From Nereocystis luetkeana (lineage: Eukaryota > Sar > Phaeophyceae > Laminariales > Laminariaceae), in assembly GCA_031213475.1 (NCBI GenBank), contig JARUPZ010000035.1, positions 4,764,953 through 4,828,952 on the forward strand: a stretch of DNA of 64,000 nt, written 5' to 3'. The first letter of the stretch is position 1. Each line of letters begins with the position of its first letter. Shown here one piece after another: positions 23,501 through 35,500 of this stretch. The position numbers were made by a program, and so were the translations under genes. Under the pieces are notes generated by a model that was not told the origin of the DNA, did not search any database, and worked only from the letters and a program-made list of their open reading frames with translations.

Positions 23501-26500
23501 ACCTGCTGGCCATAATTTCTCATTGCAGTGACGTTGTCGATTTTTCCTCTCCCAAGGATAGCGTTGTCTCTGTGAACACGCGGGGGCAGAGCTGCTGACT
23601 GCTCATGCCTATGGCCTACAATAGTTGGGGGGGCACATTCAACTCAGGGCCAACATCGCTGAAGCGTCCGAGCGACGAGGTCACTCCTACGACACACTTG
23701 AGAGACGCGAACCACCAAAATAAAATAGAGCATGGCAATGGGAAGACCAAAAAAGAGAGAGTGGCTGCTGCCTCGCGATGTTCCCTGCAGCAAGCAAATC
23801 AGTACGTTATGTACCCGCCGCGATATCCATATCTACATAGGAAATCCGGGGGTGTATCCATGAGGTCCCCTGACGACCACAGTCCGCGTTGGTGGTCTAC
23901 TGCATGAGCGGTGTTCGAGCGTGTGAATCTCTACCGTCACTGTAATTTTTACCTGAGGGAAATAGAAGCCTGATATCCAGAATACGGCTGGAGTGCCCTT
24001 CTCGATCCAGGCCCGAATGGTGTCTATTCGATACACTAAGTCCACCACCCAGGCAGACAGCGGTTTCATCGACGGGTAAGCCTGTCAACCATGACGCGAC
24101 ATACGTGAAGCATAACAGACGACTTTTAAAGGTAATACAGGATGCGTCTCACACAACATGTCAGACCGTACAGCACGCTGCTGCACGTATCTGTGAGGGA
24201 TTGAGCACGATGAAGGCAGCATGGTTATGTCTCTGTATATTCGATGTATGGATACGAGTACAGTAGGAGGGTGCTGCAAACATAAATATTCTAGCGGCGA
24301 GACGGTTTTATGAGAAGCTCCTATCTACGACACAGACACACGCAGATGGTACTAGTGCATGGTTGACACGTTTGTGGAAGGCTGCCAGACAATCATCATC
24401 ACACCGTCTCCTGCTATAAAAAACAAACAATGTAGGTTCGTAATTTATTTCACCCGCCTATCATGGGGGGGGGGGGCGGGGTGATTTTGTTCAAATGCCG
24501 TTCCCTCAGAAAAAAAAATATACTGAACTCACACTAGCTTATAAGTTATTTCCATCCACCCACCCACATACATTTAGGGTAAGGGGGGGGGGTAAAATAA
24601 AGAATGAACTATCTCTTCCTCTTCGCTGTCCTTGGTGCACTGTCTACTTTCCTTGCTGCATCCCAATGAAGTATCTCTGTGCTGTGACCGCAGAGCTTGT
24701 ATTTCTTTAACACAGGATGGAGGATCGGCACGGACTCTGGGGGAGTTGGGTGTCGACGGATAGAAACATCGGTTTGATGTGAAGGGACGCGACACACACG
24801 GCAAACATTGTCGCCGCTACGTCGCCCACCTTGGCTTCCCAGTCCTCAGGCACAGCGTTCAGTGCGATCGCTTTACCCACGGCCTCCAGCTCCCCCGACA
24901 TGACCACCAGCCCCTTCAACGCCTTCTGCAGCTCGGGCAGGGATCGCTCCATCACGTCGATCAGCTTGTTATATCGGATGCACTCCTGCACTAGCACCTG
25001 AAATTGTCGGCGAGGGCGGGGGCGAAAGAATGTTGTAACATCGGCGTCGTAGGTTAATTCGTACCTGGTATATAGTTTAGGATCAATGAGGCCTCCTGCT
25101 GCGACCAGCCGGAGACTCTCACCCAGGGTCACTACGCCCGCGTTAATTGTCTGGCAGTCAAGGCGGCGGGACCTCGTCGCAGAGAGTAGGTACCCCGGAA
25201 AAAGAAACACTATGAATAACAAGACTGATGTCGTTGTCGACGGTACGCCTCGCTACCAACGACGGGCGGGCGGGACGGTCTGTTTTTTCCTAGCCTCTTT
25301 CTACTTTGTCGTGCTTTTGTAGAGCTGCGATATCGCTCACGGAGAGATGCTCAATCACCGTCTGCCCGTACAACAACGAGGCTTTCCCGAAAAGGGATCC
25401 ACCCTGCGGGTGTCCCCTCTTTTTCTGTTCCAGATTACTGTTGTAACATCGCGTCGTACGTTAATTCGTACCTGGAATCTAGTTTGGGATCTGCTGCGGC
25501 ATGAGATCACACCCATGTTTGTTGGCCCTTCTCTTATTTCAATGTCGTCGCTCGTGTGATGCGTATCGTTGTTGCAGGTTCCTTCTATTCATTGCTGTCC
25601 CCAAACTTGTAGCCGAGTTGATTGGGGGCTCTGCTATCGTTGGTTGTCACGTGGGAACGTCGTGTACGATTTCCCATACCCCTCCGACGGTGATAAGGCG
25701 CTGAGGTATGCGATTGCGGTGTGAGGCACCTGGAACGCGTTTACCTGGTAGTCGGCACGCGGTGTTGTGGCATGTCTCCATGCGGTTCTTCCGGAACTAA
25801 CATACGCTCGTGTCGTGCTAGAGGGGTGACTATTGGTATCATATGTACCACTTCCAAGAAGAGCTGAATGTCTTTGGGAGAAGAACTTGAGTTTCGCTGG
25901 AGCTTTCGTCGGCATGCTACATGTACGACGAATCGGGCAACCTAATGTCGCTGAAAAAAACAAATTTCTCGTCTCCGTCGGTTCTGTAAAAAAATAGAGC
26001 TTGAAAAACAGATAAGGGGTATATCTCGACAAGTCCGCGCCATGAATGAATGCCTGGCACATGTTATCGGAGGCACAGATTGAATATTGTGACACGGGTC
26101 GAACAGAGCGCTGATAAGAAAGTCACTTTTGTTCCTTTGACCGAAGTGTTGATATAATTGCTGGCAACTTGTTGGTAGACATGTGAAGCGCTTCTATAAC
26201 GCTCTGCAACATGGAAACCACCTTCGCGGTGTGCGCGGTGTCAATCCCTACAGTCTCTAGAAAATTGAACCGTACGGCTCACCACTGACATGTGGTATGA
26301 CAAGACGACGCCAAACCATATATATGTCCCGTACCGTGTTCATGCTCCGTATATATGTACCGGACCGTGTTCATGCTCCGTATATGTGTACCGTACCGTG
26401 TTCATGCTCCGTATATATGTACCGTACCGTGTTCATTCTCCGTATATATGTACCGTACCGTGTTCATGCTCCGTCTATATGTACCGTACCGCGTTCATGC

Positions 26501-29500
26501 TCCGTATATATGTCCCGTACCGTGTTCATGCTCCGTATATGTGTCCCGTACCGTGTTTATGCTCCGTATATATGTACCGTACCGTGTTCATGCTCCGTCT
26601 ATATGTACCGTACCGTGTTCATGCTCCGTATATATGTACCGTACCGTGTTCATTCTCCGTATATATGTACCGTACCGTGTTCATGCTCCGTATATATGTA
26701 CCGTACCGTGTTCATTCTCCGTATATATGTACCGTACCGTGTTCATGCTCCGTATATATGTACCGTACCGCGTTCATGCTCCGTCTATATGTACCGTACC
26801 GTGTTCATGCTCCGTATATGTGTACCGTACCGTGTTCATGCTCCGTATATATGTACCGTACCGTGTTCATGCTCCGTCTATATGTACCGTACCGTGTTCA
26901 TGCTCCGCATATATGTACCGTACCGTGTTCATGCTCCGTCTTTATGTACCGTACCGTGTCCATGCTCCGTATATATGTACCGTACCGTGTTCATGCTCCA
27001 TCTATATGTACCGTACCGTGTTCATGCTCCGTCTATATGTACCGTACCGTGTTTATGCTCCGTATATATGTACCGTACCGTGTTCATGCTCCGTATATGT
27101 GTCCCGTACCGTGTTTATGCTCCGTATATATGTACCGTACCGTGTTCATGCTCCGTATATATGTACCGTACCGTGTTCATGCTCCGTATATATGTACCGT
27201 ACCGTGTTCATGCTCCGTCTATATGTACCGTACCGTGTTCATGCTCCGCATATATGTACCGTACCGTGTTCATGCTCCGTCTTTATGTACCGTACCGTGT
27301 CCATGCTCCGTATATATGTACCGTACCGTGTTCATTCTCCGTCTATATGTACCGTACCGTGTTCATGCTCCGTCTATATGTACCGTACCGCGTTCATGCT
27401 CCGTATATGTGTACCGTACCGTGTTCATGCTCCGTATATGTGTCCCGTACCGTGTTTATGCTCCGTATATATGTACCGTACCGTGTTCATGCTCCGTATA
27501 TATGTACCGTACCGTGTTCATGCTCCGTATATATGTACCGTACCGTGTTCATGCTCCGTCTATATGTACCGTACCGTGTTCATGCTCCGTATATATGTAC
27601 CGTACCGTGTTCATGCTTTCCTCGTAGACGACGGGGTACTGCATCGTGATGGCCTCGATGTCGAACTGGCCGCCCCTCTCCTTCAGCTGATCTTCGATAG
27701 ACTTAGCCTCTGCGCCAAGCGCTGCCTCCCCCCCCGCCCCCCCGCCTCCACCACCGCCACTCTGAAGGCACGCGGCAACAAAAAAAAGACAGCAGAAAGG
27801 TATTTGGTGTCGTGGCGGAGTGCGGTGCGTCTACGCCTACTAAGCTCCTAGCCTGAGCAACTACAGCGCCCAATATCGCTGGAGTACAATCTGTGTGTTT
27901 TCGCTGTTTCGCGAATGCGCTTTCGGTCTTCTCATCAGAAGCAGGTTTTGGGCGACTCACGATAACATTATTACAGAGCGAATTGAGGGGCCTCGGGAAA
28001 ATCACAGGGAGAGGCGCATCTATCGATGGATGCATTTTCCTACCGTATCGTCTCGAGCTGTATTTATTTAGGGATACGCACCGTCATCGTCTGCAGGGTT
28101 TCCATTTGTTCAGGAGGCTGCCATCGGGTGTTCTCAAGGGGGCACCTCTTTTTGTCGAGGAGGATTAGCGTTTTCGAATGTGCGTACATGGGATAGTAGT
28201 GGCGGTTTTTCTGACAGTGCCCTATAGATCTCATTGTTTTGACTTCCGCACTCTCCGTAGAATAATAGAACACAAAGCCGTTTTCGAATGTTAGGACAGT
28301 TTCAGAGGATAAAGTTTCTACAATAGCTGGCCGTTCAGCCCAGTGGCCCATTTCGTTTTGATGAGCGTCATTCTTCGTCCAGGCAGCCGACGGACTAAAT
28401 AGTCGCTACACACCTGACGACCGGTAGACCGGTGTTGTTGCCACGATATCGTCATAACATGGCTCGAATCTAACGACACTCAACGACAACATAATATACT
28501 GCCAGGCTTCTGATGGGGGCCGTGGGCACCGTTCCCAGTTCCGGCTAAAAGTTGTTTTCGTCTAGTTCGCATATCGTCATCCTCGGATGCGGAACTTACT
28601 TCTCTTGTATTGTTGTTACGATTATTGCGTTCGTCATTGAGCTTCAACGATGATCACTCATGAACATTAGCATTCCCCGAAAGAAGAAAACGGAGGGAAA
28701 CAAGGAAAAAAAACAAAGCCTATTGATCTAGAGTAGACTAATGGACAACAATAGCCTATTGAACTACAGTAGCTTCAACGTTGAGGGTTCATGAACATCC
28801 CCCGAAAGAAGAGAACCGAGGCCAACAACGAAAAACAGATGCCAACCCATTGTACTACGTACAGAAGTTTATTGGACAACTGAAGCTTCGACGTTGATCG
28901 CTCACAAACTCTCCCCGGAAGAAGAAAACCAGGGGAACCCAATGTCTTCAATTCGTTTAACTAAACCAACTGCAACTTACACAAAGTGCTTGAAGCATAT
29001 ACCAGGTATATCCGTGGCACCGTCGGCAGGGCAGGACACTCACCTCCATGAGAAGGACGGTGTCAAATATCACGAACGTTTCCGCCAAAGCACAGGCGAT
29101 GTTGGCGTTTTCGTGGAGTCCAAACACGCCAGGCCCCGCCGTCATTGGCATGGTCTCGATGTTTTCCATGTAGCTGCGGTGCGGGTCTTCCGGGTTGTAA
29201 TTAATGCTGGGGTAGATGCCGTCTTCGTCGAAGGAGTAGTCCGTGTCGAGTACCTGGAGACGTAAGGTACGCATGATCATAAACGGCCTGCGGGTGTTAC
29301 CTCGCTGCGCCTGTCCTCGCAGGTGGTACTCGTAGTCTAAACGCTTTGGTTCTGCAGCAGGACTGCCGTTTCATACCCGCCCGCGTGCTATAAGGCTTAC
29401 CGTTGGCTGGTTAATTGATCGAGCTCTGTCACCCCGGTAGCACATGGCGGGCACAGCCTTTTGACAAAATCATAAAAAACAAACACTTAAGTCGACGAGT

Positions 29501-32500
29501 ATCTGAAACGAAAAACAAGAAACGCTTTCGACGAAACCCTGAAGAAAAGAGACGCAAGCTAATCCTCGCGTTACACGCCAAGCGCTCCAACGAGACCGCC
29601 GTGTTAGTTGTCCTTTTAAGAAATACGCGTGAGTATTGAAACGGGGTCCATCTGGGACGAGGTCTATATAAAGAGACGGTGGATTAAAAAAAACGTGCCG
29701 TCCTCACCACGTACTTTCTGTTCGTCAATGATATGCACCCGACCACAACAACTTTGTGTCTGTACGGCAAGCTAGACGAGCCGTACAACGCGGTCTGGAA
29801 GAACATACAGCGGGATCACGGTTTAAGAGCTACTGGTATCGGTTTGAGAGAGAAGTGCTGGTTTAAGAGAGGTCAAAGGGCTTGGAAAGCCATAGTAAAC
29901 GCTACCAGGTATTATTTAATACCTCCGGTTTAAGACAAGTTCGAGTTTAAGAAAGGTCATTCGACTTGACACGGGCATACTAACAGCTCTGTATCACTTA
30001 ATCCGGTTTAAGAGAGAAGTGCTGGTTTAAGAGAGGCCAAAAGGTTTTGTACGGCGATACTAAAAGTCTACTGTATATACCGGCAATAATACCCATTCCG
30101 GGTTAAGAGAAGTTCCGGTCGAAGAGAGGTCAACCAGGCCTCGCCCCCCCCCTCACTTAAACGGTGGCCTCTACTGCATACCCCTCCTTAAACCGTAACC
30201 CCTTCTTTACACCCCTATCTTAAATCGTGGCCCCCACTGCACATCCCTACCTTAAAACCGTGACCCCTCCTGTACACCCCTCTCCAAAGCGTCTGCACTG
30301 TAGTAACGCCTACTTACCCTAGGCGTATAGAACGTCCGCATCAGCACGTCGATGGTGCGAAGGTCGATGTAGTCCGTGACCCTTCCCCCGTAGTTGATGT
30401 AGCTGGTCAAGAAGTTGAGTACCCGATACGGCACCTGACATACGTGCGTTACACCATCACCGCGGGCGACAGGTTTTAGCAAGAACGGAGTACGCCCGAC
30501 ACAGCAGTAGCACTGACTCACCACCAAGAAACGCCTACGTAATCTGGGCGAGACTTAAAACCTTCCCGTGACACCATCACAGGATATTGTATAGTGATAC
30601 CTATATAGGGTTCAGAGTAGCGCTTGCCGCTGAGAACGATTCCTTAATCCAATTTTCTTAGCGTCCCCCAAAAAGTGAGCTCTAATATGTTCTTTCTCCC
30701 CTTGTTCTTATTCTTCTCAGGTTATTTCTTAGTGTTTTGGTCTATATTATATAGCATACAAGTTTCCCCTTCGGGATTGTGGTTCCATGACTTGAAACCC
30801 CGGGCGTGTCGCAAGCTGAAAAGGGAGAGATGACAAATTCCAGCGTTCGTTCGTGCCGCCAGCTATACACTGCTGCCGTACTCGTACGTAGCCACCGGGC
30901 AAGAGCGAAGAACATAAGAAAAGCTCTTGAGAGCTAAAGAAAAAATAAGTACGCGTAGCCATCCTTGAGCCATCGGGCAAGTAGCCGGGCAAGTAACACC
31001 GATCAGCCCAAAAGAGTTCATAGTTAGATGCATATATATCCTAGAAAAAAGACACGTACTCCCGACTCTAACCCTAGGCGTGCGAGTGCGAGACACGTGC
31101 CACGCTTTGTGTCAAATCGTTAAAACGGTCGACGTTTGCCTGTGGAATAACACCATCAAGCTCTAACTTACCTCTTCATAGCTGTCGAGGAAAATCTCCA
31201 GCTGCCCCTTGCTGATGTCGAGGTCTGTGTCATTGAACTCGTACGGCACGTTCCACCCCAGGGGTCCGAATTTCCGTCGCTCCTGCCGGTCACAGTCGCG
31301 TTGCGAAAAAGAAATAGGAGATGCCAGTACAAAATAGAAAGTAGGGCACGCGCTTAGGGCGAGATTTTGGGCCTCTTTCCTGAAATTACATACCGCTGAA
31401 ACTTGCGATAGGGGATGTACAGCAGTAGTATCGATATCGTCCCCCTACGAGAATACGTAAGAAGGGGAGGGTTCCAACCTATGTATGGAGGCGTTTCTAT
31501 TTAGGAGCTGTTGCCAAACCTTCAAAAACCGCATTTCCTTTCCCAGAGAACCTCGTGTGGATTTGCGAACCATTCGCGAACCGGGACCGGAAGCAAATCG
31601 AAAATATGGGGCGACCTAGAACGAGGTATCTTGACACTCTTTATCGTACCAGAGTAGTTGGGTTGCGGAAGGAAAATCGAAAACTGGGGGATAATTAGGG
31701 CGAGATACATTGACCTCCTTAGGGTAACAGGGTACGGCAGCTTCGTCGCGGAAGGGTGATCAAAACCAGAGCACGACTTGGGGCGATATGTTGAACTTCT
31801 CTACTTTTCAAAGGTAGGTAGGAGGCGAATTCGGGCGAGATGTTGGACTCCTTGGCTGGTACCAAGGGTATCTTGTCAGGAGCTTTTTCGAACACCCGCA
31901 AACAACGCGAAGTCCATTGCTTGTGCGTGGCGTTGTGTGCTCCATTTGGAAGCGTGCTATATATCGACCTATTGGGTGGGTGCTGCGACATCTTGGAACA
32001 TATTTGCTGTACCAGGGTAGCTGTCAGGAGGAGCTCTTTTTATCGCTCGCGAACAACGTGAAAATCTACAGCAAGGTGGCGTGGTGCGCCGTTCGGGAGC
32101 GCACCATCGACTGAATAGGTGAGCGCTACATGCCCCGGGTTTAATTGTAGCGACGTACAACCCCTGTTCATAGACCTCTAGAGCTTCTATTCTGGCAATC
32201 GATAACATTGTCCAGTGACATTACGTCTGCCCAGAATACTTGTGACTGACGGGGCTTAGTAAGGGCACTGAGGTATGTTTTTACAACTGTATTTTGGTGT
32301 CAACTTACAGCAGGCCATGCTATTTCTCGCCGGGGATACGCGTTCACGTTTTCTTGAAGATGGTTTCGACGGGTAGATAGAGCTTTTTAACCAAGGAGCC
32401 CCAGGAAAACTTGCAAGGGCTAATGCACCCCTCTACCGTACAGCAGGCGTTTTCGTACCTTTGTTTTGTCGTCAACGCAGGCGCGATGGAAAATCCATTC

Positions 32501-35500
32501 AAGGCGGCTCGCTCGGTGAGGTAATAGGGTCTGTGCGAGTATTCCAATGGGTAGCACAGAGGCAAAAGGTGGCGTCATGTATGTATACCTGTACGCTCGC
32601 GTGGAAGAAGCATAGCGCGAATAAGAGCTTCTTGTACACCGGAGGGTTGGAGGTGACGTCGAGCTTGCCGTTGTCCAGCTTGTAATATGCGCTCTTCAAG
32701 TTCGCCTGATTTTTTTTACAAGCGAGAAAGGGCACAGCAGGTTCGTTCAGTGCGATGGATCGGGCGGTATTGTTCAAGTACAATACTCAGCATGAAAATG
32801 TGATACGAGTGAATTACTCATGGGCTATATATATATGATAGTCTGCAGGACTACGAGGGTACTACTCCGTTAGTCGAGAGTAACGTTCTTTTAGGAATGT
32901 TCTCTAGGGCGGATACGGATAGGCCGTTAGACAAGAGTAATGCTCCTTCACGCAGATAGGGCCATGAAGTGAGGAATTCTTAGATTAGCAGAAGAACGAT
33001 CGGTAGCCAAAAGAAAGTTCTTTAGGATTTAGAAGTACATTAGATGACAGGACTTTAGGAGAGCTTATGGCGTGGGATGGGACGAGTGTACCTGGGCGTC
33101 GAGTCCCTCCCCCCTACCTCTCACTCCCCTATCTACCAGAGAACCTCCTCAGCTCTCGCCATCAATGAGTAATATCTAAATCAGAAGAAGCGAAGCACTG
33201 CTCCCCCGCTGCCAGATACACCTGCGTCCCTTACCCTTACCCTACCTCGGCCATCTCTTCACAATAGTGGACCCTGCGATAAGGGAAAACGGTATACAAG
33301 AGACCTCATTTTTTCTACCCTCACGTTTTTGCCCACTGCTGACTGAATGGGGCCGGTACCTCCAATCCTGAACGCACTACGTAATGGTTTCTTAAAAGGA
33401 GGTACCTCAGTTGAACCTCACCATTCATAAATGTTCTGACCTAAAGTTTGACACCCCAATACCTGCCGCAACACGCGTCTGGCGGCTCTATGTGTCTCGC
33501 CTTCAAGCCCTTGGGCGGTTCATTCGTCATCTTTACCCCGTTCTGGAGGATAGAAACAGGAAACTCCTTGCAAGGCATCGAGGTCAGCCACAGCCGGAAG
33601 TCCTTGTGCACCGTGTCCGGACTGAGATCTTCGCAGAGTCGCTCCAGCTCGGCCAGCCAAGAAATATACAAGTGGCAGTTTTGCAGGTACACCTGTGTGT
33701 GGTGGGTTTCCCGAAAACGAGAGGATGGTACACGGCCGGCGTAAAGCGTGGAATCGTTAGGCCGAGAAAAAGGCAAAGCCGCAGATTAGAAAAACATTGA
33801 GAATATTGCACACTTCAAATACGAGTAGTAAAATTATACTCACAACTTGACAAACAGGCCTTGCGCTAAAAACGCATAAATATGAGGGTTTGAGTGGGTT
33901 GACTACAAGTCGCGGTCAACTAGATAGTACAGCTGCCTAGGCCAACTATACGTCTACGCCGGACAGTTACTATAGTTGGCTAGTAAACAGATACAGTTAG
34001 TCGCGTGAGGTTGTATGCGAGGATATGTGTATTTGTGTCTGACTATAAAGAGCGCTTTTGTTTGCGGCTTGACGTGTGTTTCTCACAGATAAACTACTTT
34101 GGAGGGTGGTTGGCATACTTCGCCACCCGACAAATAACTAGATGTCAAGTCCAACTAACTATCGTCATTGACTACGTGGCTGTCATGTGCACCCAACTAA
34201 TAACTACTCAGCCGTCAAGCCCACCAAACTACTCACTAACAGTCAAGTTTTCACCCTGCTAATAACTTCGCCACAATACTAGTACTTAGCCGTCAAGTCC
34301 AGCCAACTAATGCCTTTGCTACCTAACTAAATATCTAGCCGTCAAACCCATCCAACCACCGGCACTAACTGGTCGTCAAGTCCATGCAGCCAATACTTTC
34401 CCGTCAAGTGAGCTGCGTCACCTATCCAATAATTAGCCGTCAAGTCCAGCCCACCAAAAGCTTCGCCACCTGTACAATATGTAGCCGAAATGTCCAGCCA
34501 ACTAGCATCTAGCCGTCAAGCCCATCAATCCACTAACTAGCCGTCAAATCCAGCCAACTAGTATCTACCAGGTACCAGGTGGCCATCAACTTCACCCAAC
34601 TGATAACTTCGCCAGTCAACTATTAACTACCCGTCAAGTTTACCCGACCAATATGTTTGCCAGCCAACTGATAACAAGCCGTCAGCTCTGCCCAATTAAT
34701 GTCTTCGCCAGCCAATTATTAACTAGTCGTCAAGTCCAACCAACTGATAACTAGCCGCCAAGGCCAGTCAAGGCACCCTTACCCACAATCCCAACATAAC
34801 CAACCATAAACTCGTTTGGGTTGGTCGGTGTTACTTGCCCGGCTACTTGCCCGGTTATGGCCACCATTCTTCTTCTCTAGCCTTCAAGAACATTAGTTTT
34901 TTATTCTGGTTTTTGTTCCTGCTCGGTCGCTACGAGTAGCTGCGGAACGTACGAAAGCCTGCTACGTTTCTTCTTTTCAGCTTTGTGACACCCCGGAGAT
35001 TTCCGGCCAACCACAATCCTGAGGGGTAACCTTGTAGATGTAAATACTGCTACCATAGCAGGTACACGGTCTGATGCTCAAGCTTAGCTTCCGGGCCTAT
35101 CGATAGGAAAACGCACGAATCTCCATCGAATATGAGACTCAAAAACAAGCCCGTGGCGCAGTATTTTCCTGTACGAACACCAAACATCCGTTTTTTGTTT
35201 TGAGTTTGTTGATTTTCTGGGTTTCTGAAATACCGCCTCCCTGTTCATGTATCGGAAATGGCTCAAATGAAGCAATCTATACACCAGCCCGTCCGAGAAC
35301 ATAGTAACCACTTGGAATCCGACATTATTGTATTCGCAGAAGATACCTGCTCCAGGCAAAATCTATTCGTTTTCGATTCCCAGCGCAGCCTGATACAAGT
35401 TGGATCATGGAAGCATGTACTGATTTCTTTGTTCTTCAAGTATCCAGATCGAGGATTTCGTCGAGCTTATATATCTATATATATATCTATATGGTACATG

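Noticed and set aside
26318-27618. CRISPR array
   Set aside because: The 31-bp repeats are directly adjacent with no spacers, and the host is a eukaryote.
26290-27851. Three overlapping plus-strand ORFs of 445-498 codons with Tyr-Arg-Thr-Val-Phe repeats
   Set aside because: They exist only because a 31-bp unit lacks plus-strand stops and cycles through all three frames. The array lies in a dynein intron on the opposite strand.
32344-32565. Additional dynein exon
   Set aside because: The conserved protein runs from [10 protein letters not shown] directly to [10 protein letters not shown], so nothing is missing between exons 27 and 28.
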